Source of the DNA: Moritella viscosa
GTDB taxonomy: Bacteria; Pseudomonadota; Gammaproteobacteria; Enterobacterales; Moritellaceae
DNA: 64,000 nt
Reading direction: 5' to 3'
Assembly (NCBI GenBank): GCA_000953735.1
Contig: LN554852.1
Location: forward strand, 682,001 to 746,000
Below the pieces are notes generated by a model, which searched no databases, was not told the origin of the DNA, and saw nothing but the letters and a program-made list of their open reading frames with translations. Shown in pieces: positions 10,099-19,772 of this stretch; position 1 is the first letter of the stretch; every line of letters begins with the position of its first letter. A program made the translations under genes and the position numbers.

Positions 10099-10438
10099 GT
10101 ATTTTTGCTCGTAATGGTTGAATGATTAAGTAACTGGTGATACCGGTTAAATCGGCGACGATATCCCAATGACTTGTTGTGCGACCAGGTATCATACCTT
10201 GAATAAATTCAATAAAAATACCGAATCCAAGTAATGTCATGAACAACGTTATTGTTCTATCTGGGAAACTATAATCAAAAAGTAACGCTAATGTAGCAAA
10301 GGCAACTAAGTGATTTAATTTGTCGTAGCCTAATTGCGCTATATCAGTTGAAGGCTTGCCAAAAGCAAGTAGGCAAATTATGAATATAACAATAACAAAG
10401 AGTAAGCGAAACCAGAGTTTATATTTGTCCAATGACAT
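10091..10438 (-). CDS. VanZ-like small membrane protein
   Basis: The 115-residue protein starts MSLDKYKLWFRLLFVIVIFI and has about four hydrophobic segments. It also has the VanZ-family core: a K-LNH-VAF motif (YDKLNHLVAFATLALLF), an EFIQ stretch (FIEFIQGMIPGR) and D-ANLTG-like spacing (WDIVADLTG). VanZ-family proteins are inner-membrane proteins of unknown function outside vancomycin-resistance clusters; nothing here suggests antibiotic resistance. The ATG at 10438 is preferred over 10462 because a weak GAGATAAG ribosome-binding site precedes it. It overlaps panE by 8 bp. Confidence 0.75.
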   Translation of the reverse strand: MSLDKYKLWFRLLFVIVIFIICLLAFGKPSTDIAQLGYDKLNHLVAFATLALLFDYSFPDRTITLFMTLLGFGIFIEFIQGMIPGRTTSHWDIVADLTGITSYLIIQPLRAKIHG

Positions 10439-10587
10439 ACTTATCTCAATAAAAAGGGGCATAATAGCAATTATAGTCAGTTAATCGTTATTTAATGCGA
10501 CCTAGTGACTTACTTCTGTAGTTAATGGTTGAATTACAAGTATCATCTATTAGATAATCACATCATTATAAATGATAGGATATGAAG

Positions 10588-11070
10588 ATGCCTCAATTTG
10601 ATATTATTTCTGAAGTTGACATGGTTGAAGTTAAAAACGCAACTGACAATGCAAACCGTGAACTAAGTACACGCTTTGATTTTCGTGGTGTTGATGCAAG
10701 CTTTGAGCTGATTAAAGAAAAAGTAAAAATGCGCACAGATGAAGATATGCAACTTCGCCAAATGGCTGATATTTTACGTGGTGCTTTGGTTAAGCGTAAT
10801 ATAGACAGCTCTGCGATGAGTGTTGGTAAAACTGAATTTTCGGGTAAAACCTGCAGTGCAGATGTTGAATTTTTACAAGGTGTTGAAGGCGCAGTTGCTA
10901 AGAAAGTTGTTAAATCAATTAAAGACAGCAAGCTTAAAGTACAGGTATCTATTCAAGGCGATAAAGTACGCGTTGTAGGTAAAAAGCGTGATGATTTACA
11001 AGCTGTTATGCAGCATGTGAAAACAGCTGAACTAGGTCAGCCGTTCCAATTTGATAACTTCCGTGACTAA
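10588..11070 (+). CDS. yajQ: YajQ family nucleotide-binding protein
   Basis: The 160-residue cytoplasmic protein starts [20 protein letters not shown] and ends QFDNFRD, matching YajQ end to end. YajQ-family proteins have two ferredoxin-like domains and bind nucleotides; a Xanthomonas homologue binds cyclic di-GMP. I choose the ATG at 10588 rather than 10582 because AGGA (10577-10580) is 7 nt from the former but only 1 nt from the latter, and family members start MPxFD. A terminator follows directly, so it appears monocistronic. Confidence 0.92.
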   Translation: MPQFDIISEVDMVEVKNATDNANRELSTRFDFRGVDASFELIKEKVKMRTDEDMQLRQMADILRGALVKRNIDSSAMSVGKTEFSGKTCSADVEFLQGVEGAVAKKVVKSIKDSKLKVQVSIQGDKVRVVGKKRDDLQAVMQHVKTAELGQPFQFDNFRD

Positions 11071-11088
11071 TACGCGTACAAGTACGTT

Positions 11089-11122
11089 AAGCCCAGTCCG
11101 CTAATACGCACTGGGCTTTTTT
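11089..11122. terminator. Terminator between yajQ and ampG
   Basis: AAGCCCAGT (11089-11097) pairs with ACTGGGCTT (11110-11118) around a 12-nt loop, with TTTTTT following on the plus strand. It serves yajQ. The minus-strand ampG ends only 5 bp away and may also use it. Confidence 0.8.
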
Positions 11123-11126
11123 ATGC

Positions 11127-12515
11127 CTAAGATTCAATCCATTTAAAGCGTTTGGTTATTTGCATGTAAACTAATACGATAATAAAGGCCACTGGAATAA
11201 TCCCTAACACTGCAGTACCAATAAAGAAGGCTGAGTAATCCCAAGTATCGACAGCAACCCCAGAGAAACCTGCGATAAACTTAGGCAGTAAAACCATGAT
11301 TGACGAGAATAGCGCATATTGAGTTGCGGTAAATTGGGTATTAGTTAGTCGTGATAAAAATACCACAAAAGCACAGGTTGCTATGCCAGCACTGAGGTTG
11401 TCAGCACTAATCACCAAGGTCAATAATAACTGAGCGGGATCTTGTGTTTGTAGCCATGCATCTGGAACAATGAGAGTAAGTACTGTCATTACCTGTGTAA
11501 TGGCTGCGCTGCCTGCCATCCAATGAAATAGGATATTGGTTAAGGCTGAAAGTACACCACCGAGTAATAAGGTTGAGAGTAAACCTAAGCTACTTACGAG
11601 CAGTCCACCTAACCCAGCCCCTATGAGCGTCATTACCACACCAAATACTTTTGAAATGGCAGCAACTTCAGCTTTTGAATAACCCATATCCACATAAAAC
11701 GGATTGGCCATTATTCCCATGACAATATCGCTGATACGGTAAGTGATAACAATGCCTAGTAATAGTAAGCAGGTTTTACCGTATCGCTGGAATAGGTCGG
11801 TAAGCGGCTTTACTATCCCTGTCATAAGAAAGTCGCTAATATTATGGACGTGATGTATTTTATGTTTTGCAATGGGTTCTTTAGAAAGTAACGTCGCAAC
11901 AATACCAAATAACATAAATAGCGCCATACAAGCATAAGCGAACTGCCAAGCTGCCGCATTATAAATTGCACTGTTATCATAGAATGCTGCAATGGCTAAT
12001 GACCCTGCGCCCGCAACGATCATGGCAATGCGATAACCTGTCATATAGGTTGCTGCCATGGCGCCTTGTAAGCGAGTACCTGCACTTTCAATTCGAAAGG
12101 CATCGACAACGACATCTTGGGTCGCGGAAGCAATCGCTAAACCAAGCGATGCGATGATAAATAAGGTTACGCTTTGTTGGGGATCTTGAGTTGCCATGAT
12201 CATCAGCATACTAATGATCACCACTTGTGTGAATAATAGCCAACTTCGACGTCGTCCCAATTTATTGTGCAGCCAAGGTATCTGGATCTGATCAATCAAG
12301 GGTGACCAAGCCCATTTAAAGGCATAGGTGAGTGCTATCCAGCTAAAGAATCCGATACTAGCACGATCGACTCCAGCTTCCCGTAGCCAAAATGATAATG
12401 TAGAAAAGACCAAAAGAATGGGCAATCCAGAGGAGAAACCAAATAATCCCATAAACAGAACTCGGGGATTAAGGTAAATCGATAAGTTTTGAAGAATAGT
12501 AGGCAATGTCAGCAA
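11127..12515 (-). CDS. ampG: Muropeptide permease AmpG (MFS transporter)
   Basis: The 462-residue protein has about 12-14 hydrophobic segments and the MFS fold. Its start, NPRVLFMGLFGFSSGLPILL followed by STLSFWLREAGVDRASIGFFS, is typical of AmpG, as is the loop FKWAWSPLIDQ. AmpG imports anhydro-muropeptides released from peptidoglycan into the cytoplasm for recycling and, in some bacteria, for signalling to AmpR. The nearby yajG and ppiA fit the gammaproteobacterial neighbourhood where ampG and yajG often lie together. Here the genes between them run in different directions, so they are not one operon. Confidence 0.9.
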   Translation of the reverse strand: MLTLPTILQNLSIYLNPRVLFMGLFGFSSGLPILLVFSTLSFWLREAGVDRASIGFFSWIALTYAFKWAWSPLIDQIQIPWLHNKLGRRRSWLLFTQVVIISMLMIMATQDPQQSVTLFIIASLGLAIASATQDVVVDAFRIESAGTRLQGAMAATYMTGYRIAMIVAGAGSLAIAAFYDNSAIYNAAAWQFAYACMALFMLFGIVATLLSKEPIAKHKIHHVHNISDFLMTGIVKPLTDLFQRYGKTCLLLLGIVITYRISDIVMGIMANPFYVDMGYSKAEVAAISKVFGVVMTLIGAGLGGLLVSSLGLLSTLLLGGVLSALTNILFHWMAGSAAITQVMTVLTLIVPDAWLQTQDPAQLLLTLVISADNLSAGIATCAFVVFLSRLTNTQFTATQYALFSSIMVLLPKFIAGFSGVAVDTWDYSAFFIGTAVLGIIPVAFIIVLVYMQITKRFKWIES

Positions 12516-12569
12516 TCCATCTAGTAGCGTAAGTGTTTGCTGATACTACCGTATTTTTATGAATTAAAT

Positions 12570-12592
12570 AAGCCCGACCACTTACTGGGCTT
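12570..12592 (-). terminator. Weak terminator-like hairpin between the 113-aa gene and ampG
   Basis: AAGCCC (12570-12575) pairs with GGGCTT (12587-12592). On the minus strand it is followed by ATTTAATT, a poor T-run, so termination is uncertain. Confidence 0.3.
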
Positions 12593-12630
12593 GGTTTAAT
12601 CCGTTATATTTTATAATAATAATGGCGAAA

Positions 12631-12972
12631 TCAGTCCAAATATTCCGTAATAGGTCTAATACCAATACAGTTGTATGGTTTAACCCCTTGACCCTGTAGA
12701 AATAAAGCACCTGTATGTAATTGCTGGCGCAATATTCGGTTGGAAAAAATCTGTTGGCTTGACCAGCTTTTTAGCTCAAATAACAGGAACCAAAAGACCT
12801 GTTCTTTGCAGCTACTTGTAGACTCGTCATAAATATCCAAATCATCCCATTCTCGTAACGTTTCCCAGAGAAAATGGTTTAATTGCGCATAACTAAGCTT
12901 TCTCATTAGAAAAAAATCGAGGTATTCAGCTAAAGCATCAGATTTCTCGTCAATGAACTTTTTCGCTTCCAT
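12631..12972 (-). CDS. Uncharacterised 113-residue cytoplasmic protein
   Basis: I do not recognise a characterised family. The protein is helix-rich and acidic in its first half (KKFIDEKSDALAEYLDFF, then LNHFLWETLREWDDLDIYD) and has a more hydrophobic middle (EQVFWFLLFELKSW) containing one cysteine nearby. There is no signal peptide and there are no metal motifs. The minus-strand sequence just before the ATG reads GAGGAGATTTGC, a strong ribosome-binding site at good spacing, so it is very likely translated. It stands alone between ampG (same strand) and the divergent ppiA. Confidence 0.75.
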   Translation of the reverse strand: MEAKKFIDEKSDALAEYLDFFLMRKLSYAQLNHFLWETLREWDDLDIYDESTSSCKEQVFWFLLFELKSWSSQQIFSNRILRQQLHTGALFLQGQGVKPYNCIGIRPITEYLD

Positions 12973-13092
12973 GCAAATCTCCTCATTTGTTAGTATCTAA
13001 TTTTAATCCTAGACTAAAATGTTTGGCTGTCATTAATTAGCGTATTCTTAATGCTGATTTATGAGTAAAGTGTGAAACATCTCAAAAGATTA

Positions 13093-13121
13093 ATTTTTTT
13101 AAGTGTTGAACTTAAAAAAAT
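13093..13121. repeat. A/T-rich 12-bp perfect hairpin in a divergent promoter region
   Basis: ATTTTTTTAAGT (13093-13104) and ACTTAAAAAAAT (13110-13121) are exact reverse complements around GTTGA. It lies between two genes that diverge from it, so it is not an obvious terminator for either. Confidence 0.55.
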
Positions 13122-13251
13122 AACAAAATTAATATTCATGTCATAAACGTGCTCGTCAATGGCTAAGATGTTGAAAGATCCTTTATAGATCAAACATCTG
13201 CTATAGTAGCGAAGCATACGCTTATTTTTATAACTGAATGGAACCTATATC

Positions 13252-13830
13252 ATGCGAATAAATCACTTTTTTGCAAAATTACTCTTAATTTTGTCTTCAA
13301 CATTTATGTTTAATACCGCGATAGCGGCAGAAACTAAAGCTTTAATCAAAACTAACCTTGGCGAGATTACGATTGAACTATACCCAGAACAAGCCCCCGT
13401 GTCTGTGGCTAATTTTATCAGTTATGTTGAAAATGATTTTTACAGTGGCATTATTTTTCACCGCGTGATCCCTGGATTTATGGCTCAAACGGGTGGTTTT
13501 AATGAAAACCTTGAAAAACAGACAACGAAAGCACCAATTATTAATGAAGCGAATAATGGCTTGAGTAACGAGCGTGGGACACTGTCATTAGCGCGTACTA
13601 ATAATCCAAATTCAGCAACGTCGCAGTTTTTCATCAATCTAAAAGACAATAACTTTTTAAACCGTTCGGGTTCAAGTGCTTCACAAGCGGGTTATGCTGT
13701 GTTTGGCCGTGTAATTAAAGGAATGGATGTTGTTGATAAGATGGCAAAACAACCAACTGGTAAAAAGAAGCATTACAGTGATGTACCATTAACTAACATT
13801 GTTATTGAAAGTATTACTATGTTGAAATAG
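13252..13830 (+). CDS. ppiA: Periplasmic peptidyl-prolyl cis-trans isomerase, cyclophilin type
   Basis: The 192-residue protein has a cleavable signal peptide (MRINHFFAKLLLILSSTFMF, cleavage near NTAIAAETK). A bacterial cyclophilin domain follows: IKTNLGEITIELYPE, the catalytic-loop FHRVIPGFMAQTGG, and FFINLKDNNFLN. The active-site Arg and Gln are present in FHRVIPGFMAQTGG. It accelerates proline isomerisation during folding of exported proteins. The TTGAAATAG end is followed by a terminator about 45 bp later. Upstream lies a 280-bp gap shared with a divergent gene. Confidence 0.92.
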   Translation: MRINHFFAKLLLILSSTFMFNTAIAAETKALIKTNLGEITIELYPEQAPVSVANFISYVENDFYSGIIFHRVIPGFMAQTGGFNENLEKQTTKAPIINEANNGLSNERGTLSLARTNNPNSATSQFFINLKDNNFLNRSGSSASQAGYAVFGRVIKGMDVVDKMAKQPTGKKKHYSDVPLTNIVIESITMLK

Positions 13831-13873
13831 TCGAATTTAACGATTATTTTTAATCGGTTACAGTAAGAAAAAT

Positions 13874-13919
13874 AAAGCCTCGCCGGTACTTGTGATAAGT
13901 CATCGTTCGCGAGGCTTTT
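13874..13919 (+). terminator. Terminator after ppiA
   Basis: AAAGCCTCGC (13874-13883) pairs with GCGAGGCTTT (13909-13918) around a 25-nt loop and is followed by TG and an AT-rich stretch. The A-rich left flank means that it may also act for yajG on the other strand. Confidence 0.6.
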
Positions 13920-13965
13920 GCTATTGTATGATCACTATAATTAGCGAGTTAAATAATTCGTACAA

Positions 13966-14526
13966 TTAACGTGTTAGATAATCACTGATTTGTTGATCAT
14001 TAAACACATCGTTCAATAGCGACGATAATTGCTGAGAAAACTTCGTTTCTAAGTCATTCATTGACGGGCTAAATGCGCCTGTTAAGGTTGATGCACTGCG
14101 AAATTGCTTCGTTAGTGTTTGACCTTCATTATCAATTGATACGATCAGCATTAGACTTGATTCAGCTTGATGCTCAAAGCTATCTTGCTGAACATCAATT
14201 CTTGCGGTTTGCAGTTCAAGATTAATCGCGATGTCAGCTTGTGGTGAGAACACTAGGCCCTGTTGCTCCCACCCCAGTTGTAGTTTCGCCGTTATAAGGT
14301 TAACCAGTGAATTTTGGTTATTAAGTAACTGTGCTGGTTCTCCGACTTTATGGATAGCAATTAAGTAATTCGCATCACGGATGTCTTTACTTGTTAGCGA
14401 AACCAAAGTACCTGGATATTGCGTTGTTAATGGTGCTGGCTCAGCCGTAATATTAACTTGCTGAGGGGCACTCGCACAGGCGGTTAGTAGTAATAGACTG
14501 ATATTTAAGAGTAGTTTCTTTAGCAT
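13966..14526 (-). CDS. yajG: YajG family outer-membrane lipoprotein
   Basis: The 186-residue protein has a short lipoprotein signal (MLKKLLLNISLLLLTAC) with Cys17 as the lipidated residue. A YajG-like domain follows, with TSKDIRDANYLIAIH and a long C-terminal amphipathic region ending NDQQISDYLTR. Family function is unknown. A longer in-frame reading starts at 14652, but it would overlap rlmG by 125 bp and bury the lipobox, so the ATG at 14526 is chosen. That start lies 1 bp after the rlmG stop, which implies co-transcription with rlmG. Confidence 0.85.
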   Translation of the reverse strand: MLKKLLLNISLLLLTACASAPQQVNITAEPAPLTTQYPGTLVSLTSKDIRDANYLIAIHKVGEPAQLLNNQNSLVNLITAKLQLGWEQQGLVFSPQADIAINLELQTARIDVQQDSFEHQAESSLMLIVSIDNEGQTLTKQFRSASTLTGAFSPSMNDLETKFSQQLSSLLNDVFNDQQISDYLTR

Positions 14527-14527
14527 A

Positions 14528-15655
14528 TTATTTTTGCGCCTTAATAATAACGAACTTGGCATTTGATGCGACAATTTCATGATTATCGAATAGGCGGTCA
14601 AGTTTGATATGGTAATCAAGATGACGATTACCAACAATATAAAGTGCGCCACCCCAAGCTAATGCACGGTGAGCATCTTTGAACATTTGCCATGCAATAT
14701 GATCGGTAATGGCTTTTTCTTGGTGGAATGGAGGGTTGCATAGTACAAGGTCAACACTGTGTGGTTCGTAATCGTAAAGGCAGTTATTCACTAAAAATTC
14801 AACGTCAGGCTCGTGACTGGCGATATTAGCCGCTGCATTTTCTTTCGCTGATGAAATGGCCATAAATGACTCATCCACAAAGGTGATTTTAGCTTGTGGG
14901 TTTAAGCGTGCCGCAGTAATACCGATAATACCGTTACCACAGCCAAGATCGATAATATGCTGGTATTCACCTTTTGGTAAATGCTGCATAAAGAAGTTGC
15001 CACCAATGTCTAAATTGTTACGTGAAAACACATTGGCATGATTAGATAGCGAGATATTTGTTTTCGTTACATCCCAAGTCACTGGCGCTGGGATTTCTAA
15101 TGCTTTCGTTTCTGTGATAGTCGAGAAAATCAAACGTGATTTTTTCTTCGCTAATGATGTTTTAGTTTCGCCGAGGTACTTTTCAAATAACGCTAAGGTC
15201 GAATTATGAATATCTTTTGCTTTTGCACCCGCAATGATCTTTGTGTTAGAGGTAACAACATGGCTAAGCATTGCAAGTTGATGCTCTAATAAAGATAATG
15301 TGCGTGGGATCTTAATTAATACTAAATCAATATTTTTCGGTAACGCAGCAAGACAGTCTTGGACTTTTATTTGTTCTGTGCTTAACTCATTTTCATCTAG
15401 ATTTTGCGCGATTGCCGCATGGCTGATCCACGAATCACTTACTGTCGTGACATTATGTTGATTATTCGCACAGGTTAATGCACCAAAACTATCATTGAAG
15501 ATAAGTATTGAAGATTGTTCAGCGAGCGTTAAATCTGCAACAGTATTAAGAATATACTCATCAGCAGAGTCCCAAGCTTGCAGTTGCTCAACGCTACGTT
15601 TAGGGTAGCGGTACAAAGATAATTCGATACTTTCAAGAGATAGTTCAGTGTTCAT
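14528..15655 (-). CDS. rlmG: 23S rRNA m2G1835 methyltransferase RlmG
   Basis: The 375-residue protein has an N-terminal inactive methyltransferase-like half (LQAWDSADEYILN, VTSNTKIIAGAKAKDIHNST). The C-terminal catalytic half has the SAM-binding motif DLGCGNGIIG and the guanine-N2 methyltransferase motif NPPFH. RlmG and RsmC share this layout. The length (375) and the segments QAWxxADEY, IIAGAKAxDIHxSTLxLFEK and HANVFSR match RlmG (378 residues in E. coli) better than RsmC (343). It methylates G1835 of 23S rRNA in the cytoplasm using SAM. yajG follows 1 bp downstream, and bolA is divergent 74 bp upstream. Confidence 0.88.
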   Translation of the reverse strand: MNTELSLESIELSLYRYPKRSVEQLQAWDSADEYILNTVADLTLAEQSSILIFNDSFGALTCANNQHNVTTVSDSWISHAAIAQNLDENELSTEQIKVQDCLAALPKNIDLVLIKIPRTLSLLEHQLAMLSHVVTSNTKIIAGAKAKDIHNSTLALFEKYLGETKTSLAKKKSRLIFSTITETKALEIPAPVTWDVTKTNISLSNHANVFSRNNLDIGGNFFMQHLPKGEYQHIIDLGCGNGIIGITAARLNPQAKITFVDESFMAISSAKENAAANIASHEPDVEFLVNNCLYDYEPHSVDLVLCNPPFHQEKAITDHIAWQMFKDAHRALAWGGALYIVGNRHLDYHIKLDRLFDNHEIVASNAKFVIIKAQK

Positions 15656-15729
15656 AATATGATCCAGTTAAGGTTGATCGTGTATTTTACACTGTTATTT
15701 TACTAAATATATAAAGAAGAGGTTTTTAA

Positions 15730-16041
15730 ATGTCATTAGGTAACGATATTAAACAGCAGTTATTGGCGAGCTTTGATATTCAGCATTTAGATGTGGCTTG
15801 CGATAGTCATAAACACAATGTGCCACCGGGTACCGAAATCCATTTTTCGGTAGTGATCGTTGCGACGGAATTTGAAGGGAAAATGTTGATTGCGCGTCAT
15901 CGCATGGTTAACACTGCGTTGGTGACTCAATTTGAAGCAGGTATTCACGCATTATCAATTCATGCTTATACCCCTGAACAATGGGCTAAAAAAAATGATC
16001 AAGATCAAAAAATTCCTGAGTCTCCAGATTGTTTAGGTTAA
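15730..16041 (+). CDS. bolA: BolA family protein
   Basis: The 103-residue protein has the BolA fold signature: the conserved His in SHKHNVPPGTEIHFSVVIV, EGKMLIARHRMVN, and the helix ending HALSIHAYTPEQW, where the invariant His lies. BolA proteins partner with monothiol glutaredoxins in Fe-S cluster handling, and E. coli BolA also affects cell shape and stress responses. The ribosome-binding site AAGAAGAGG lies 8 nt before the ATG. The gene is divergent from rlmG and is followed by a long AT-rich gap before nqrA. Confidence 0.92.
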   Translation: MSLGNDIKQQLLASFDIQHLDVACDSHKHNVPPGTEIHFSVVIVATEFEGKMLIARHRMVNTALVTQFEAGIHALSIHAYTPEQWAKKNDQDQKIPESPDCLG

Positions 16042-16454
16042 TTATACGTAAATTTAAATAAATGATTAATTATATGTTACAGACTGTGAGTTAATGTTAA
16101 TTCTCGAGGCTTTTTTTTCAATTAATCGATCTATCATTAAATATGATTAAAATGAGTTTAATAAAATATTTTTTTTTACTTTATTAACTGATTTATATAT
16201 TTTCATACATCTTAAGCTTTTGTTTTTAATTGTTTATTTATGATTTTTTACGTTTTAATAAATTTGCTTTATAAGTACTCGTTACATGATGAAGTGCGAG
16301 CAATAATATTAAATTAGTGCTAGAATAAGCCAAAATTTTTTGTTAACTAAGATGTACCGCCTTATGAGTACCTACTTGTGGGTTGTTTTAGGCGTGCCGT
16401 TTTTTGTTGATAAAAGTGTTCTTTATCTTCCTAAAAAAAGTAGTGCATGTGAGT
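16042..16454. other. AT-rich intergenic region upstream of the nqr operon
   Basis: This 413-bp stretch is very AT-rich. A poly-T stretch (TTTTTTTT near 16110) after an imperfect hairpin may end bolA. The rest presumably holds the nqr promoter and leader; a single promoter could not be fixed with confidence. No small gene was recognised. Confidence 0.5.
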
Positions 16455-17795
16455 ATGATTACGATAAAAAAAGGACTGGATCTACCTATCGCAGGTAAAC
16501 CTGAGCAAGTGATTCATGATGGCCCAGCTATCAAACGAGTTGCTGTTCTAGGTGAAGAGTATATTGGAATGCGCCCAACAATGAGTATTAAAGTTGGTGA
16601 TCGTGTTAAGAAAGGTCAGGTTCTTTTTGAAGACAAAAAGACACCTGGCGTAAAATATACAGCCTTCGCTGCAGGAACAATTGCTGAAGTTAACCGTGGC
16701 GCTAAGCGGGTCTTACAATCGGTAGTGATTGACGTTGACGGTGATGAGAGTGAGAAATTCGCTAAGTTCAAATCAACTGAGATTGCTAATCTTGACCGCG
16801 ATGTAGTGGTTAACAATCTTGTAGACTCAGGTTTATGGACTGCATTACGCACTCGTCCATTTAGCCGTGTTCCTGCAATTGATAGTAATGCATCAGCAAT
16901 TTTCGTTACAGCTATGGATACTAATCCATTAGCTGCAGATGCTGCATTAATTATCAATCAAAACAGCGATGCATTTGTTGATGGTTTAAATGTTATTTCA
17001 CTTTTAACAAGCGGTAAAGTTTACGTTTGTAAAGCGGAAGGTACATTACCTAAATCAGCAGCATCAAATGTTGAAGAGCAAGCATTTGCTGGTCCTCATC
17101 CTGCTGGTCTTGCTGGTACACATATCCATTTATTAGAATCAGCTGGTACAAACCGTACTGTTTGGTCTATTGGCTATCAAGATGTTATCGCTTTTGGTAA
17201 ATTATTCACTACTGGTGAATTACATACAGATCGTGTTATTTCACTCGCAGGCCCTGCTGTGAAAAAACCACGTTTGATTACCACTCGTTTAGGCGCATCA
17301 ATTACAGAATTAACTGCAAGTGAACTTAATGCTGGTGAAAACCGCGTTATTTCTGGTTCTGTATTATCTGGTGTTAAGTCTGAAGGTGTACATGCTTATC
17401 TTGGCCGCTACCACAGCCAAATCAGTGTATTAGCTGAAGGCCGTGAGAAAGAGTTCATCGGGTACATGAAACCTGGTAGTGACAAATTCTCTGTCGCTAA
17501 CGTATTTACTTCTGCATTCAATCGTGCACGTCAATTCAACTTTACTACAACCACTGGCGGTAGTGATCGTGCAATGATGCCAATTGGTAACTATGAGCGT
17601 GTTATGCCATTAGATATCTTACCAACGATGTTACTGCGTTCACTAGTAACAGGTGATACTGATGAAGCGGTTACGTTAGGTTGTCTTGAATTAGACGAAG
17701 AAGATTTAGCGTTATGTACTTTCTCTTGCCCTGGTAAGTACGACTTTGGTCCAATTCTACGTAATTGTCTAACGACAATTGAGAAGGAAGGTTAA
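16455..17795 (+). CDS. nqrA: Na+-translocating NADH:quinone reductase subunit A
   Basis: The 446-residue protein starts [20 protein letters not shown], the standard NqrA start, so the ATG at 16455 is used and not the earlier in-frame start at 16404. Its length equals that of Vibrio NqrA. NqrA is the cytoplasmic-side subunit that contributes to quinone binding and docks on NqrB. The C-terminal region has the conserved cysteines in [15 protein letters not shown]. It is the first gene of a tightly packed operon nqrABCDEF-apbE-nqrM. The next gene starts 2 bp after its stop. Confidence 0.97.
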   Translation: MITIKKGLDLPIAGKPEQVIHDGPAIKRVAVLGEEYIGMRPTMSIKVGDRVKKGQVLFEDKKTPGVKYTAFAAGTIAEVNRGAKRVLQSVVIDVDGDESEKFAKFKSTEIANLDRDVVVNNLVDSGLWTALRTRPFSRVPAIDSNASAIFVTAMDTNPLAADAALIINQNSDAFVDGLNVISLLTSGKVYVCKAEGTLPKSAASNVEEQAFAGPHPAGLAGTHIHLLESAGTNRTVWSIGYQDVIAFGKLFTTGELHTDRVISLAGPAVKKPRLITTRLGASITELTASELNAGENRVISGSVLSGVKSEGVHAYLGRYHSQISVLAEGREKEFIGYMKPGSDKFSVANVFTSAFNRARQFNFTTTTGGSDRAMMPIGNYERVMPLDILPTMLLRSLVTGDTDEAVTLGCLELDEEDLALCTFSCPGKYDFGPILRNCLTTIEKEG

Positions 17796-17797
17796 GC

Positions 17798-19006
17798 ATG
17801 GGTCTTAAGAATTATATCGAAGAGATTGAACATCACTTCGAACCAGGTGGTAAACACGAGAAGTGGTTTGCCCTGTATGAAGCAATTGCAACAGGCCTAT
17901 TTACACCTGGTTTTGTGACAAAAGGTAAAACACACGTACGTGATAACATTGATTTAAAACGTATCATGATTATGGTGTGGATGTGTACTTTCCCAATGAT
18001 TTTCTGGGGTATGTATAACATTGGTGCTCAAGCAAATACGGCTATCGCAACAGGTGCTGGTATTGCATTTGACGATTGGCACGTTGCACTACTTAGTGCG
18101 CTTGGCGTTACTATGGGTGAGGGTGCTGGCATCTTTGCAAACATGGTGTACGGTGCAGTATATTTCCTCCCTATTTACGCGACAGTGTTTATAGTGGGCG
18201 GTTTCTGGGAAGTTTTATTTGCAGCAGTGCGTAAGCATGAAGTAAATGAAGGTTTCTTCGTAACATCTATTCTATTTGCACTTATCCTGCCTGCTAACAT
18301 TCCATTATGGCAAGCGGCTATCGGTATTACTTTCGGTGTTGTAATCGCGAAAGAAGTATTCGGTGGTACAGGTAAGAACTTCTTAAATCCTGCATTAGCA
18401 GGTCGTGCGTTCTTATTCTTCGCATACCCATCTGACATTTCAGGTGATGCTGTTTGGACTGCTGTTGATGGTTTCTCTGGTGCTACAGCGCTAAGCTCTG
18501 CAGCTGCTGGCGGTCTTGACGGTCTAACAAGTTCACTAACTTGGGCGGATGCATTCATTGGTAACATGCAAGGTTCTACGGGTGAAGTATCTACATTACT
18601 AATCCTATTAGGCGGCGGTGTTTTATTGTTTGCTCGTATCGCATCGTGGAGAATTGTTGCTGGTGTAATGATTGGTATGGTAGCGACAAGCTTACTATTC
18701 AACATGATTGGTTCTGACACTAATCCAATGTTCGAAGTACCATTCTACTGGCATTTAGTACTGGGTGGTTTCGCATTCGGTATGATGTTCATGGCGACTG
18801 ATCCTGTATCAGCATCATTTACTGATAACGGTAAATGGGCTTACGGTATCCTTATCGGCTTAATGGTTGTACTGATTCGTGTAGTTAATCCTGCATTCCC
18901 AGAAGGTATGATGCTAGCAATCTTATTTGCTAACTTATTCGCACCTCTATTTGATCACTTTGTTGTTCAAGCTAACATTAAACGGAGACTTGCACGCAAT
19001 GGCTAG
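17798..19006 (+). CDS. nqrB: Na+-translocating NADH:quinone reductase subunit B
   Basis: NqrB is the large membrane subunit of the sodium pump and binds riboflavin and a covalent FMN. The 402-residue sequence has about ten hydrophobic segments. The flavinylation motif DGFSGAT has acceptor Thr near residue 230, to which ApbE attaches FMN by a phosphoester bond. The N-terminal cytoplasmic region ([18 protein letters not shown]) is typical. It lies 2 bp after nqrA and overlaps the nqrC start by 8 bp. Confidence 0.97.
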   Translation: MGLKNYIEEIEHHFEPGGKHEKWFALYEAIATGLFTPGFVTKGKTHVRDNIDLKRIMIMVWMCTFPMIFWGMYNIGAQANTAIATGAGIAFDDWHVALLSALGVTMGEGAGIFANMVYGAVYFLPIYATVFIVGGFWEVLFAAVRKHEVNEGFFVTSILFALILPANIPLWQAAIGITFGVVIAKEVFGGTGKNFLNPALAGRAFLFFAYPSDISGDAVWTAVDGFSGATALSSAAAGGLDGLTSSLTWADAFIGNMQGSTGEVSTLLILLGGGVLLFARIASWRIVAGVMIGMVATSLLFNMIGSDTNPMFEVPFYWHLVLGGFAFGMMFMATDPVSASFTDNGKWAYGILIGLMVVLIRVVNPAFPEGMMLAILFANLFAPLFDHFVVQANIKRRLARNG

Positions 19007-19772
19007 TAAAGAAACTCCACTGAAAACTATCACCGTCGTTGCGGCGCTGTGTTTAGTATGTTCAATCATCGTATCTGGTGCAGCTGTAGGCTTACGTGAT
19101 GCTCAAAATGCTAACAAAGCATTGGATAAGCAAACTAACCTACTTTCTGTTGCTGGCAAGTTAGAAGCAAATGCGAACGTTGGCGAAATTTACGCTAAAT
19201 TTGTTGAAGCTAAATTTGTTGATTTAAGTACGGGTGAGTATGTTGAAGAAAATGCAGCGACATTTGATCAACTTAAAAACGTAAAAGATCTAACGAAAAG
19301 TACCGACCTAACAGGTAAAGATGTTGCTGGTATCAAACGTCGTTCAAATGTTGCTGATGTTTATCTTGTAAAAGATGCACAAGGTAACGTTGAATCTTAC
19401 GTTCTGCCTGTATACGGTCGTGGCCTATGGTCAACGATGTATGCATTCGTTGCAATCGACAAAGATGGCAAAACAGTGAAACGCATTCAGTACTATGACC
19501 AAGGTGAAACTCCGGGTCTAGGTGGTGAAGTGTTAAACCCACTGTGGACAGCTAAATGGAAAGGCAAACAACTATTCGATGCGAATGGTGATGTTGCAAT
19601 CCGTATCGTGAAAGGTGGCGGTCAAGATAAGACTCCTTCAGGTATTGATGGTCTATCTGGCGCGACGCTAACTAGCCAAGGTGTTGAAAATACATTCCAG
19701 TTCTGGATTGGTGACAGCGGTTTTGGTCCTTTCTTGAAGAAATTGCAAAACGGAGGCTTAAACAATGGCTAA
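18999..19772 (+). CDS. nqrC: Na+-translocating NADH:quinone reductase subunit C
   Basis: The 257-residue subunit has one N-terminal transmembrane helix ([20 protein letters not shown]) and a periplasmic FMN domain with the flavinylation motif [10 protein letters not shown] (Thr near 223). The ATG at 18999 is chosen because it has GGAG at 18984-18987 and gives the family start [10 protein letters not shown]. An earlier in-frame start at 18927 lies inside nqrB. NqrC carries the second covalent FMN in the electron path from NqrF to NqrB. It overlaps nqrB and nqrD by 8 bp each. Confidence 0.97.
   Translation: MASKETPLKTITVVAALCLVCSIIVSGAAVGLRDAQNANKALDKQTNLLSVAGKLEANANVGEIYAKFVEAKFVDLSTGEYVEENAATFDQLKNVKDLTKSTDLTGKDVAGIKRRSNVADVYLVKDAQGNVESYVLPVYGRGLWSTMYAFVAIDKDGKTVKRIQYYDQGETPGLGGEVLNPLWTAKWKGKQLFDANGDVAIRIVKGGGQDKTPSGIDGLSGATLTSQGVENTFQFWIGDSGFGPFLKKLQNGGLNNG

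Noticed and set aside
10091-10462. Vancomycin-resistance function for the VanZ-like gene
   Set aside because: Only the membrane domain is shared; there are no vanHAX-type genes nearby and the neighbour is panE.
14528-15655. Assignment as rsmC (16S m2G1207 methyltransferase)
   Set aside because: The domain plan is shared, but the length and N-terminal half fit RlmG better, so rlmG was chosen.
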